This document shows, one piece after another, positions 40,474-48,356 of a DNA stretch of 64,000 nt. Made by a program: the position numbers and the translations under genes. The stretch is taken from assembly GCF_039544105.1 (NCBI RefSeq), contig NZ_BAABLA010000109.1. The stretch is one strand, 5' to 3'. Under the pieces are notes generated by a model. That model was not told where the DNA came from. It did no database searches and saw nothing but the letters and a program-made list of their open reading frames with translations. Origin of the DNA: Haloechinothrix_A salitolerans (lineage in GTDB: Bacteria; Actinomycetota; Actinomycetes; Mycobacteriales; Pseudonocardiaceae). Each line of letters opens with the position of its first letter. The first letter of the stretch is position 1.

Positions 40474-41793
40474 GTGCTCAGCGTCATCCGCTCGGCTCTC
40501 GCGACGCCAGACCTGCGCAAGAAGATCCTGTTCACCCTTTTCATCGTGGTGGTCTACCGGATCGGTGCCGTTACTCCAGCTCCCGGCGTTTCGTACGAGA
40601 ACGTACAAGCATGTGGTGAGCAGCTCGGCGACTCTGGCGCGCAGGGGGTCTACAGCCTGCTGAATCTTTTCAGCGGGGGCGCGCTCCTCCAATTGTCGGT
40701 CTTCGCGACCGGCATCATGCCGTACATTACCGCGAGCATCATCATTCAGCTGCTCACCGTGGTGATTCCCCGGTTCGAGGAGCTGAAGAAGGAAGGGCAG
40801 TCAGGACAGGGCAAGCTCACTCAGTACACCCGGTACCTCACCATCGCGCTGGCGGTGCTTCAGGCAACTGGTGTGGTGGCGCTCGCCGCGCGTGGCGGCA
40901 TGTTCCAGGGTTGTGACCGCGAGGTCATCCCGGACGACAGCATCGTAGGGACCGCCCTGATCGTGCTGACGATGGCCGCGGGCACCGCCGTCATGATGTG
41001 GATGGGTGAGCTCATCACCGAGCGCGGCATCGGCAACGGCATGTCGATGCTGATCTTCCTGAACATCGCGGCGCGTATCCCGATCGAGGGCAAACAGATC
41101 CTCGACCAGCGTGGTGGCGCGGTGTTCACCGTGGTCTGCGTGTTCGCCATCGCGATCATCGCCAGCGTTGTGTTCGTCGAGCAGGGCCAGCGCCGTATCC
41201 CGGTGCAGTACGCCAAGCGCATGGTTGGCCGCAGGATGTACGGCGGGACGTCGACCTACTTGCCGATCAAGGTCAACCAGGCCGGTGTCATCCCGGTCAT
41301 CTTCGCCTCGTCGCTGCTCTACCTGCCTGACCTCGTCGGCAGGCTCGTCGGTGACCCGACCGATGCCAGCTCCTGGTTCCAGCAGTTCCTGCAAACCCAC
41401 GTGGTGAACCAGTCGAGTCCGATCCACATCGCGGGTTACTTCCTGCTGATCATCTTCTTCACGTACTTCTACATCTCGATCACGTTCAACGTCGACGAGC
41501 GTGCCGAGGACATGAAGAAGTACGGCGGATTCATCCCCGGTATCCGTCCGGGGCGGCCTACCGCCGAGTATCTGCACTACGTGCTCGGCAGGATCACCCT
41601 GCCCGGCTCGTTCTACCTCGGCACGGTCGCTGTGCTTCCGAACTTCTTCCTCTCCGTGACCCAGGAGGGCGCTAACCAGAACTTCCCGTTCGGTGGAACC
41701 GCCGTCCTGATCATGGTGGGTGTCGGTCTGGACACTATGAAGCAGATCGAAAGCCAGCTCATGCAGCGCAACTATGAAGGGTTCCTCCGATGA
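40474..41793 (+). CDS. secY: Preprotein translocase subunit SecY
   Basis: The 439-residue inner membrane channel passes Sec-dependent proteins. Ten hydrophobic segments are visible; family sequences include ALLQLSVFATGIMPYITASI (with the neighbouring IIQLLTVVIPRFEELKKEGQ) and MGELITERGIGNGMSMLIF. GTG 40474 is chosen because AGGAGG lies 9 bases before it and LSVIRSALATPDLRKKILF matches actinobacterial starts; the ATG at 40453 lies before that ribosome binding site. It overlaps adk by 4 bp. Confidence 0.96.
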   Translation: MLSVIRSALATPDLRKKILFTLFIVVVYRIGAVTPAPGVSYENVQACGEQLGDSGAQGVYSLLNLFSGGALLQLSVFATGIMPYITASIIIQLLTVVIPRFEELKKEGQSGQGKLTQYTRYLTIALAVLQATGVVALAARGGMFQGCDREVIPDDSIVGTALIVLTMAAGTAVMMWMGELITERGIGNGMSMLIFLNIAARIPIEGKQILDQRGGAVFTVVCVFAIAIIASVVFVEQGQRRIPVQYAKRMVGRRMYGGTSTYLPIKVNQAGVIPVIFASSLLYLPDLVGRLVGDPTDASSWFQQFLQTHVVNQSSPIHIAGYFLLIIFFTYFYISITFNVDERAEDMKKYGGFIPGIRPGRPTAEYLHYVLGRITLPGSFYLGTVAVLPNFFLSVTQEGANQNFPFGGTAVLIMVGVGLDTMKQIESQLMQRNYEGFLR

Positions 41794-42341
41794 CACGTGT
41801 TGTTCTTGTTGGCCCACCGGGCGCGGGCAAGGGCACCCAGGCGGGTGTACTCGCTGGCAAGCTCGGCGTGCCGCACATCTCGACGGGGGATCTTTTCCGG
41901 GGCCACATCTCGCGGCAGACGCCGCTTGGTGCTGAGGTGCAGAGTTACCTTGACTCCGGCAAGCTCGTGCCGGACTCGGTCACCAACGAGATGGTTCGGG
42001 AGCGGCTCTCCGAGGAGGACGCGGCGAACGGCTTTCTCCTTGACGGCTTCCCGCGTAACACCGCGCAGGCGGACGTGCTCGGCGAGATCCTCGCCGAGCA
42101 GGGCCACGAGATCGACGCCGTCATCGAGCTCAGGGTCGATGAGGACGAGTTGGTCCGTAGGCTGCTCGACCGAGGCAGGGCGGACGACACCGAGGACGTC
42201 ATCCGGCACCGGCAGGCCGTCTATCGGGAGGAGACGGCGCCGCTGCTCGACTACTACGCCGACCGGCTCATCCCGGTCGACGGCGTGGGCGAGGTCGATG
42301 AGGTCTCCGCGCGCGCATTGGATGCGCTGAACGCCCGGTGA
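41790..42341 (+). CDS. adk: Adenylate kinase (short form)
   Basis: The 183-residue enzyme interconverts ATP + AMP and 2 ADP. It has the P-loop GPPGAGKGTQ at the N-terminus, the AMP-binding STGDLFRGHI, and DGFPRNTAQA. It lacks the zinc LID insertion of ~214-residue enzymes; LID residues here are DRGRADDTEDVIRHR, as in other short actinobacterial forms. It overlaps secY and map by 4 bp, the common secY-adk-map order. Confidence 0.97.
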   Translation: MTRVVLVGPPGAGKGTQAGVLAGKLGVPHISTGDLFRGHISRQTPLGAEVQSYLDSGKLVPDSVTNEMVRERLSEEDAANGFLLDGFPRNTAQADVLGEILAEQGHEIDAVIELRVDEDELVRRLLDRGRADDTEDVIRHRQAVYREETAPLLDYYADRLIPVDGVGEVDEVSARALDALNAR

Positions 42342-43156
42342 CAGGGCGACTGTCGACGCTGATGCGGTCGTTTCGGGTGACGTCGTCGATCGAGCTCAAG
42401 TCGGCGGGCGAATTGGAGGCGATGCGCGCCGCTGGGATCGTGGTGGCGAACACCCTCGCCGCCGTCACCGAGGCCGCCAAGCCGGGTGTCAGCACTGGTG
42501 AGTTGGACGCACTCGCCGAGGCCACGATCCGCGACGCTGGTGCCGTTCCATCCTTCAAGGGCTATCACGGCTTTCCGGCTTCGGTGTGCGCATCGGTGAA
42601 CGAGCAGGTCGTGCACGGTATCCCGTCGACGAAGCAGGTGCTCTCCGATGGCGACCTGCTATCGGTTGACTGCGGCGCGATTCTGGAGGGCTGGCATGGC
42701 GACTCCGCCGTGACCATCGCTGTCGGCGACGTCGCCGAGGCCGACCGCAAGCTGTCCGAGGCCACGCGCGAAGCCATGAAGGCTGGGATCGACGCCGTCC
42801 GGCCAGGTGGCAGGCTTACCGATATCTCGCACGCCGTTGAGACCGCCGCCGACGCGGCGTCCGTGCGCGACGGTGTCGAGTACGGCCTGATTACCACCTA
42901 CGGTGGCCACGGCATCGGCACGTCGATGCATATGGATCCGTTCCTGCCGAACGCCGGGAAACCGGGCAAAGGCCCACGACTGCGTCCCGGCATGGCGCTG
43001 GCCATCGAGCCGATGTTGACCGGTGGCACTGACGACACCATCGAGCTGGACGACGGCTGGACCGTCGTCACCGCTGACGGCTCCCGCGCGGCGCACTGGG
43101 AGCACACCGTCGCGATCACCGATGACGGCGTCTGGATCCTGACCGCCCCCGAGTAG
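42338..43156 (+). CDS. map: Methionine aminopeptidase, type I
   Basis: The 272-residue metallo-enzyme removes the initiator methionine. Metal and catalytic residues are visible in FPASVCASVNEQVVHGIP (His), LLSVDCGAILEGWHGDSAV (two Asp), GGHGIGTSMH (His), LAIEPM (Glu) and HWEHTVAI (Glu). GTG 42338 overlaps the adk stop; the first ~18 residues (GRLSTLMRSFRVTSS) are not conserved, and ATG 42362 is a fair alternative. A 425-bp gap follows. Confidence 0.95.
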   Translation: MTGRLSTLMRSFRVTSSIELKSAGELEAMRAAGIVVANTLAAVTEAAKPGVSTGELDALAEATIRDAGAVPSFKGYHGFPASVCASVNEQVVHGIPSTKQVLSDGDLLSVDCGAILEGWHGDSAVTIAVGDVAEADRKLSEATREAMKAGIDAVRPGGRLTDISHAVETAADAASVRDGVEYGLITTYGGHGIGTSMHMDPFLPNAGKPGKGPRLRPGMALAIEPMLTGGTDDTIELDDGWTVVTADGSRAAHWEHTVAITDDGVWILTAPE

Positions 43157-43581
43157 GCGCCCGCCCGGATGCCGCCCGACTCGCGCCTGGCGTCCGTCGT
43201 CGCCCAGCCACGCCGTCCGGCCCGCTACCACCACCTGGTCTCGCTGTCGTCCCTCAGTTCCGAAGTTGATCTGAAGACGCTGCGGTTGTCATAGCGACCA
43301 CAACGCCTTCAGATCAGCATGGCGTTGACGAATGGTGGCTTGCTTGCGCCTGTTGTGCCGGTTTTGTCTGGTACGGCGAGCGGACTGCTGCGTGGGGCCG
43401 GGCACAGCAAACGCGACCGCGCTGTGGGCGAGTGGCAGCATGCGGCCCGGCCAACCGGCCCACTCCGCCGCAAACGATTCCCGACTTTCGGTGCTACAGC
43501 GTCGAACTCCCACACGCTTAGCGTGCACTCGAAACCGTCAAGAACTCCCAACCCTGCGAGGCGGTTTCGGAGGGAGAGGTC
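43157..43581 (+). other. Intergenic region between map and the serine peptidase gene
   Basis: The 425-bp gap has an imperfect inverted repeat: TGATCTGAAG near 43267 and CTTCAGATCA ending near 43316, with partly complementary sequence between them, which may be the map terminator. An 88-codon plus frame at 43319-43585 and a 79-codon minus frame at 43289-43528 overlap each other and lack support. GGAGGGAGAGG at 43569-43579 is the ribosome binding site of the peptidase gene. Confidence 0.45.
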
Positions 43582-44529
43582 ATGAAACGACCACTGGTCA
43601 GGTCCCTGCTGGTAGGTGCCACGATGCTCGGTGGCTCCGTCGCGGTCGCGGTGACACCCGCCGCTGCCGAGGCCGCGCCAGCCGCCCAGTCTGACGCCAT
43701 CGTGTCGCAGTCGGCCGCGACAACGAAGGGCGAGCAGAACCGCATCGAGTCCTACTGGACCGACGACCGGATGGAAGACGCCGTACCAGCCGAAACCCGG
43801 TTCGGTAAGCGGCCGAAGGACCACCAGGGCCCTGACGACTGCCGTGGCAACGGTAGGTGGGCCTGCGAGGACGAGCAGGACTCCACCGCCACCCAGGAGG
43901 AGCCGCAGCCGGAGCTGGGCAAGGTGTTCTTCACCCTGAGCGGCACCGACTACGTCTGTTCCGGCACGGCCACCAGCAGTAGCAACGGTGACGTGGTAAC
44001 CACTGCCGGTCACTGCCTGAACGAGGGTCCGGGCGACTTCGCGACCAACTTCGCGTTCGTGCCCGCCTACGAGAACGGCGCGGAGCCGTACGGTAAGTGG
44101 ACGGCGGAGCAGCTGTTCACCACGGAGCAGTGGGCCAACTCCGGTGACTTCGAGTACGACGCCGGGTTCGCGGTGATGAACGAGAACGCCAGCGGTCAGA
44201 GCCTGACCGACGTCGTCGGCTCTTACCCGATTGCGTTCAACCTGAGCCGGGGTCTCGACTACAAGTCGTACGGCTACCCGGCGGCGTCGCCGTTCGACGG
44301 CGAGACGCTGTGGTCCTGCACCGGCACAGCCACGGATGACCCGAACGGCTCGAGCACTCAGGGTATCCCGTGCGAGATGACCGGTGGCTCGTCTGGCGGC
44401 GGCTGGATTACCGGCGGTCAGCTCAACTCGGTGAACAGCTACAAGTACCGAGGTGACTCGTCCACCATGTATGGGCCGTATTTCGGCAGCACGGTCCAGT
44501 CGGTGTACCAGACGGCGTCGACCGCCTAG
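43582..44529 (+). CDS. Secreted trypsin-like serine peptidase (S1 family)
   Basis: The 315-residue protein has a signal peptide (about 1-32, cleavage likely near AAAEAAPA), a ~85-residue acidic pro-region, and a chymotrypsin-fold domain. The catalytic triad is His144 (VTTAGHC), Asp193 (EYDAGFAV) and Ser271 (TGGSSGGGW). Paired cysteines around His144 (Cys126/Cys145) and before the serine (Cys246/Cys264) fit exported enzymes. It interrupts the usual map-infA spacing of the ribosomal cluster, with its own terminator at 44573-44609. The substrate is unknown; a role in wall or extracellular protein processing is possible. Confidence 0.9.
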   Translation: MKRPLVRSLLVGATMLGGSVAVAVTPAAAEAAPAAQSDAIVSQSAATTKGEQNRIESYWTDDRMEDAVPAETRFGKRPKDHQGPDDCRGNGRWACEDEQDSTATQEEPQPELGKVFFTLSGTDYVCSGTATSSSNGDVVTTAGHCLNEGPGDFATNFAFVPAYENGAEPYGKWTAEQLFTTEQWANSGDFEYDAGFAVMNENASGQSLTDVVGSYPIAFNLSRGLDYKSYGYPAASPFDGETLWSCTGTATDDPNGSSTQGIPCEMTGGSSGGGWITGGQLNSVNSYKYRGDSSTMYGPYFGSTVQSVYQTASTA

Positions 44530-44856
44530 GTCGCATCGCGATCGGCCGAGGCCGATCCGGCACAGCTCCCCTGAACTCCGCCCGCGGTGACCGGCCGTGG
44601 GCGGAGTTCGCTGTGAGCTGACGCATCAGAGTGAACCCCAGTTTCTTTGCCGAGGTCGGGGCCATTACACTTAAGGACTGGTGTGCGTATCACGCCCGTC
44701 TCCGCTGCGCTGAAATAGCCCACGAGGTGCGGCGTGACTCGTCTGCCAGTGGCGGCTTGTGCCTGCTCGTCAGCAGGTCAGCCATCACACCAGCAACCAG
44801 TGCTTGTGTAACACAGCAGGCACTCAGTGCTCAACCAATCACGAAACGCGGAGGAC
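44530..44856 (+). promoter_or_regulatory. Region between the peptidase gene and infA
   Basis: The 327-bp gap has the peptidase terminator and then ~245 bases that should carry the promoter of the alpha operon. TACACTTAAG near 44667 is locally AT-rich and could hold a -10 (TACACT), but I see no clean -35. No gene is supported. Confidence 0.35.
44573..44609 (+). terminator. Terminator after the serine peptidase gene
   Basis: GAACTCCGCCCGCGG (44573-44587) pairs with CCGTGGGCGGAGTTC (44595-44609), 15 bp with one G-U and a 7-base loop. It isolates the peptidase gene from infA. Confidence 0.88.
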
Positions 44857-45078
44857 ATGGCTAAGAAGGACGGGGCCATCGAGGTCGAAGGCCGCGTGAT
44901 CGAGCCGCTCCCCAACGCGATGTTTCGCGTCGAGTTGGAGAACGGTCACAAGGTCCTTGCACATATCAGCGGCAAGATGCGGCAGCACTACATCCGAATC
45001 CTGCCTGAGGACAGGGTCGTGGTGGAGCTCTCGCCTTACGACCTCTCCCGAGGCCGCATCGTCTACCGCTACAAGTGA
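44857..45078 (+). CDS. infA: Translation initiation factor IF-1
   Basis: The 73-residue S1-fold protein blocks the A site during initiation. It reads MAKKDGAIEVEGRVIEPLPN, then MFRVELENGHKVLAHISGKM and SPYDLSRGRIVYRYK. ATG 44857 follows GGAGG; an upstream in-frame start at 44827 would add ten residues without family support. rpmJ follows after 69 bp, the normal actinobacterial order. Confidence 0.97.
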   Translation: MAKKDGAIEVEGRVIEPLPNAMFRVELENGHKVLAHISGKMRQHYIRILPEDRVVVELSPYDLSRGRIVYRYK

Positions 45079-45147
45079 TCACGGTGAGCCCGAGGTGGTG
45101 ACCGCCACCGAGGACCCACAACACCGCACGAGCAGGAGAACGAAGAC

Positions 45148-45261
45148 GTGAAGGTGCAACCGAGCGTCAAGAAGATCTGCGACAAGTGCAGGGTGATCCG
45201 CCGCCACGGCCGGATCATGGTGATCTGCGACAACCTGCGGCACAAGCAGCGGCAGGGTTGA
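45148..45261 (+). CDS. rpmJ: 50S ribosomal protein L36 (bL36), zinc-binding form
   Basis: This 37-residue protein is the smallest gene in the window. It reads MKVQPSVKKICDKCRVIRR, then HGRIMVICDNLRHKQRQG, with the zinc ligands Cys11, Cys14, Cys27 and His32. A GTG start follows AGGAGAACGAAGAC. It lies between infA and rpsM as usual. Confidence 0.97.
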   Translation: MKVQPSVKKICDKCRVIRRHGRIMVICDNLRHKQRQG

Positions 45262-45467
45262 TCACCGCCTGACAGTCGGTTGATCGGAGACGACAACTAC
45301 ACCCTCTCCCCGCACCTGCCTCGGTCGCTCGACCGAGGTTCACCCCCGGACTTCAGGCCGGGGCCGGGACACCACGGGCGAAAGCCTGTGGCCGACGGCG
45401 AGTCGGTCCCGGAATGGACGGGGAGCACACCTGAAGACACGACAGAATCGAAGGAGCAGACGCGCCA
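45262..45467 (+). promoter_or_regulatory. Structured leader between rpmJ and rpsM
   Basis: The 206-bp gap carries two hairpins: CCTCGGT/ACCGAGG (45319-45325/45332-45338) and CCCCGG/CCGGGG (45344-45349/45358-45363). They lie ~100 bases before rpsM and could form an attenuator or a binding site for a ribosomal protein. No gene is supported here. Confidence 0.4.
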
Positions 45468-45842
45468 ATGGCACGACTCGCAGGCGTCGACCTCCCCCGC
45501 GAAAAGCGGCTGGAGATCGCGCTGACCTATATCTACGGCATCGGCCGTACTCGCTCGCGAGACGTCGTCGCGGCGTTGGAGATGAACCCGGACATCCGGG
45601 TTCGCGACCTCAACGACGACGACATCGCGAAGCTGAGTCACTACATCGAGGAGAACTTCACGGTCGAGGGTGACCTCCGCCGCGAGGTGAACGCCGACAT
45701 CCGTCGCAAGATCGAGATCGGATGTTATGAGGGGCTGCGCTGGCGGCGCGGGCTTCCGGTGCGCGGACAGCGCACGAAGACCAACGCGCGCACGCGCAAG
45801 GGCCCGAAGAAGACCGTCGCAGGCAAGAAGAAGGCACGGTAA
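45468..45842 (+). CDS. rpsM: 30S ribosomal protein S13 (uS13)
   Basis: The 124-residue head protein bridges to the 50S subunit. It begins MARLAGVDLPREKRLEIALT, has YGIGRTRSRDVVAAL and ends with LRWRRGLPVRGQRTKTNART and a basic tail. A GAAGGAG lies upstream. It is followed by a 51-codon frame and then rpsK, although these two genes are normally adjacent. Confidence 0.97.
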   Translation: MARLAGVDLPREKRLEIALTYIYGIGRTRSRDVVAALEMNPDIRVRDLNDDDIAKLSHYIEENFTVEGDLRREVNADIRRKIEIGCYEGLRWRRGLPVRGQRTKTNARTRKGPKKTVAGKKKAR

Positions 45843-45874
45843 CCGTGGGCGTTCAAGGCAGGAAGGTCGTGCGC

Positions 45875-46030
45875 ATGGCTCGCAGCCAGCGGCGCGGCAC
45901 GTGTGTATCGGCTCGGGCGCTCTACGCGCGCCCCATGGCGTTGCGTCAGCTCTACACCGACGCGGGCACCGTGATCCGCAAGAGCCAGCAGGAAGCCGCC
46001 GCGGCAGCAGACCAAAAGAACTCGCGCTGA
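45875..46030 (+). CDS. Candidate small basic protein between rpsM and rpsK (51 residues)
   Basis: I do not recognise this frame. ATG 45875 is preceded by GGAAGG (45861-45866) at 8 bases, the stop at 46028-46030 leaves 19 bp to rpsK, and about 82% of its third codon positions are G or C by hand count, like its neighbours. The product starts MARSQRRGTCVSARALYARP and ends in an Ala-rich helix (QQEAAAAADQKNSR); Arg and Lys dominate the first half. A GTG at 45845 would add ten residues. A small ribosome-associated or regulatory peptide is conceivable. It could also be a chance frame. Confidence 0.5.
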   Translation: MARSQRRGTCVSARALYARPMALRQLYTDAGTVIRKSQQEAAAAADQKNSR

Positions 46031-46049
46031 AACAGGAGTAACCTCAACG

Positions 46050-46451
46050 ATGCCACCCAAGGCACGCGCCGGGGCCAAGAAGGTCAGGCGCAAGGAGAAG
46101 AAGAATGTCGCGCATGGTCATGCGCACATCAAGAGCACCTTCAACAACACCATCGTCTCCATCACCGACCCGAACGGCGCGGTGATCTCGTGGGCCTCGT
46201 CCGGTCACGTCGGCTTCAAGGGCTCCCGTAAGTCCACGCCGTACGCCGCGCAGATGGCCGCTGAGAACGCCGCTCGCAAGGCGGCGGAGCACGGTATGCG
46301 CAAGGTGGACGTGTTCGTCAAGGGCCCTGGCTCCGGCAGGGAAACGGCGATCCGTTCGCTGCAGGCGGCTGGCCTCGAGGTCGGCACGATCCAGGACGTG
46401 ACCCCGCAGCCGCACAACGGCTGCCGCCCGCCCAAGCGGCGCAGGGTCTGA
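46050..46451 (+). CDS. rpsK: 30S ribosomal protein S11 (uS11)
   Basis: The 133-residue platform protein helps form the E and P sites. It has HAHIKSTFNNTIVSITDPNG, KSTPYAAQMAAENAARKA and the C-terminal signature DVTPQPHNGCRPPKRRRV. An ACAGGAG lies before ATG 46050. rpsD follows after 25 bp. Confidence 0.97.
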   Translation: MPPKARAGAKKVRRKEKKNVAHGHAHIKSTFNNTIVSITDPNGAVISWASSGHVGFKGSRKSTPYAAQMAAENAARKAAEHGMRKVDVFVKGPGSGRETAIRSLQAAGLEVGTIQDVTPQPHNGCRPPKRRRV

Positions 46452-46476
46452 CGAGCGGGAACGGAGGAACAAGAGC

Positions 46477-47082
46477 ATGGCACGTTACACCGGACCCGCG
46501 ACTCGCAAGTCGCGTCGGCTGAAGGTCGACCTGATCGGCGGCGACAAGGCCTTCGAGCGTCGTCCCTACCCGCCGGGCCAGCACGGCCGTGGCCGGATCA
46601 AGGAGAGCGAGTACCTGCTCCAGCTGCAGGAGAAGCAGAAGGCGCGCTACACCTATGGTGTGCTGGAGCGCCAGTTCCGCCGCTACTACGAGGAAGCCGT
46701 GAAGCGGCAGGGCAAGACGGGTGAGAACCTGCTGCAGATCCTCGAGTCGCGGCTGGACAACGTCGTGTACCGCGCTGGCATCGCCCGCACACGCAGGCAG
46801 GCGCGGCAGCTGGTTAGCCATGGCCACTTCCTTGTCAACGGCAAGAAGGTCAACATCCCCAGCTACCGGGTTAGCAAGTTCGACATCATCGACATCAAGC
46901 CGAAGTCGATGAACATGCTGCCGTTTGTCGCGGCGAAGGAGTCCTTCGGTGACCGGCCGATCCCTGGCTGGCTCCAGGTCGTCCCGTCGTCGCTGCGGGT
47001 GCTGGTGCACCAGCTCCCCGAGCGCGCGCAGATCGACGTCCCTGTCCAGGAACAGCTGATCGTCGAGCTCTACTCCAAGTAG
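46477..47082 (+). CDS. rpsD: 30S ribosomal protein S4 (uS4)
   Basis: The 201-residue primary 16S rRNA binder often represses its own operon. It opens MARYTGPATRKSRRLKVDLI, has YPPGQHGRGRIKESEYLLQL and the S4 RNA-binding domain RLDNVVYRAGIARTRRQARQ and LVSHGHFLVNGKKVNIPSYR. The zinc-binding cysteines of some S4 proteins are absent, so this is the zinc-free form. Three hairpins lie between it and rpoA. Confidence 0.97.
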   Translation: MARYTGPATRKSRRLKVDLIGGDKAFERRPYPPGQHGRGRIKESEYLLQLQEKQKARYTYGVLERQFRRYYEEAVKRQGKTGENLLQILESRLDNVVYRAGIARTRRQARQLVSHGHFLVNGKKVNIPSYRVSKFDIIDIKPKSMNMLPFVAAKESFGDRPIPGWLQVVPSSLRVLVHQLPERAQIDVPVQEQLIVELYSK

Positions 47083-47084
47083 CA

Positions 47085-47226
47085 CGCGGGGGGCGAGCCC
47101 CCCGCGATCCCCCCAACGGCTGGGCGCGTTTGGTGGGAGGGCGACTGTTCGCCCACCGACCGCCTGGCCCGGTGGGTGCAGTACCCGCCTTTGGCGGGTG
47201 AAGACCCCGAGGCGGAGCCTCGGGGT
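47085..47226 (+). promoter_or_regulatory. Three successive hairpins between rpsD and rpoA
   Basis: CGCGGGGGG/CCCCCCGCG (47085-47093/47098-47106), ACCCGCC/GGCGGGT (47183-47189/47193-47199) and ACCCCGAGGC/GCCTCGGGGT (47204-47213/47217-47226) are all perfect. None has a long T run. The 197-bp gap divides the alpha operon and may set the ratio of rpoA to rpsD transcripts. Confidence 0.55.
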
Positions 47227-47279
47227 ACAAAGAAACCCGGCGTCAAATAGCGGGCGTCGGCAGGAAAGGAAGATTGACA

Positions 47280-48356
47280 GTGCTGATTTCGCAGCGACCG
47301 AGCCTCTCGGAGGAGGCGGTCACCGAGACGCGCTCCCGGTTCATGCTGGAACCGCTCGAGCCCGGCTTCGGCTACACCCTCGGCAACTCGATCCGCAGGA
47401 CGCTGCTGTCGTCCATCCCTGGTGCCGCGGTGACCAGCATCCGCATCGACGGCGTGCTGCACGAGTTCACCACGGTGCCCGGGGTCAAGGAGGACGTCAC
47501 CGACATCATCCTGAACATCAAGGAGCTGGTGATCTCCTCCGAGGAGGACGAGCCGGTGACGATGTACCTGCGTAAGCAGGGCCCTGGTGAGGTGACCGCA
47601 GCCGACATCGTGCCGCCCGCTGGCGTCACGGTGCACAACCCGGACCTGCACATCGCCTCGCTCAACGGCAAGGGCAAGCTCGAGGTCGAGCTGGTTGTCG
47701 AGCGTGGTCGTGGCTACGTGCCCGCGGCGCAGAACAAAGAGTCCGGTGCCGAGATCGGTCGCATTCCGGTCGACTCGATCTACTCGCCGGTGTTGAAGGT
47801 GACCTACAAGGTCGAGGCGACCCGTGTCGAGCAGCGCACCGACTTCGACAAGCTCATCATCGACGTCGAGACCAAGCCGTCGATCACGCCGAGGGATGCC
47901 GTCGCGTCCGCCGGCAAGACGTTGGTCGAGCTGTTCGGGCTCGCTCGCGAGCTCAACATCGACGCCGAGGGCATCGAGATCGGGCCGTCGCCGCAGGAAG
48001 CCGACACCATCGCCGCCTACGCGATGCCGATCGAGGACCTCGACCTCACGGTGCGGTCCTACAACTGCCTCAAGCGCGAGGGCATCCACACCGTCGGTGA
48101 GCTGGTGTCCCGCAGCGAGGCGGACCTGCTCGACATCCGGAACTTCGGCGCCAAGTCGATCGACGAGGTCAAGATGAAGCTCGTCGGCCTCGGCCTCACC
48201 CTCAAGGACAGCCCGCCCGGGTTCGACCCGACCGCTGCCGCCGCCAGCTACGAGGGCGAAGGCTGGTCGGCGGGCCCCACGGTCAGCGGGTTGTCGGACA
48301 ACGGCAGTGACCTCGGCGACGACGGTCAGGATTACGCAGAGACGGAGCAGCTGTAA
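47280..48356 (+). CDS. rpoA: DNA-directed RNA polymerase alpha subunit
   Basis: The 358-residue subunit seeds polymerase assembly and contacts promoter DNA and activators. The N-terminal domain has EPLEPGFGYTLGNSIRRTLL and SSIPGAAVTSIRIDGVLHEF; the C-terminal domain has LDLTVRSYNCLKREGIHTVG and RNFGAKSIDEVKMKL. GTG 47280 gives the family start LISQRPSLSEE after GGAAAGGAAG. The C-terminus DYAETEQL is the usual actinobacterial ending. It overlaps rplQ by one base. Confidence 0.98.
   Translation: MLISQRPSLSEEAVTETRSRFMLEPLEPGFGYTLGNSIRRTLLSSIPGAAVTSIRIDGVLHEFTTVPGVKEDVTDIILNIKELVISSEEDEPVTMYLRKQGPGEVTAADIVPPAGVTVHNPDLHIASLNGKGKLEVELVVERGRGYVPAAQNKESGAEIGRIPVDSIYSPVLKVTYKVEATRVEQRTDFDKLIIDVETKPSITPRDAVASAGKTLVELFGLARELNIDAEGIEIGPSPQEADTIAAYAMPIEDLDLTVRSYNCLKREGIHTVGELVSRSEADLLDIRNFGAKSIDEVKMKLVGLGLTLKDSPPGFDPTAAAASYEGEGWSAGPTVSGLSDNGSDLGDDGQDYAETEQL

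Noticed and set aside
43319..43585. 88-codon plus frame between map and the peptidase gene, and a 79-codon minus frame across it
   Set aside because: They overlap on opposite strands, lack a ribosome binding site and resemble no family.
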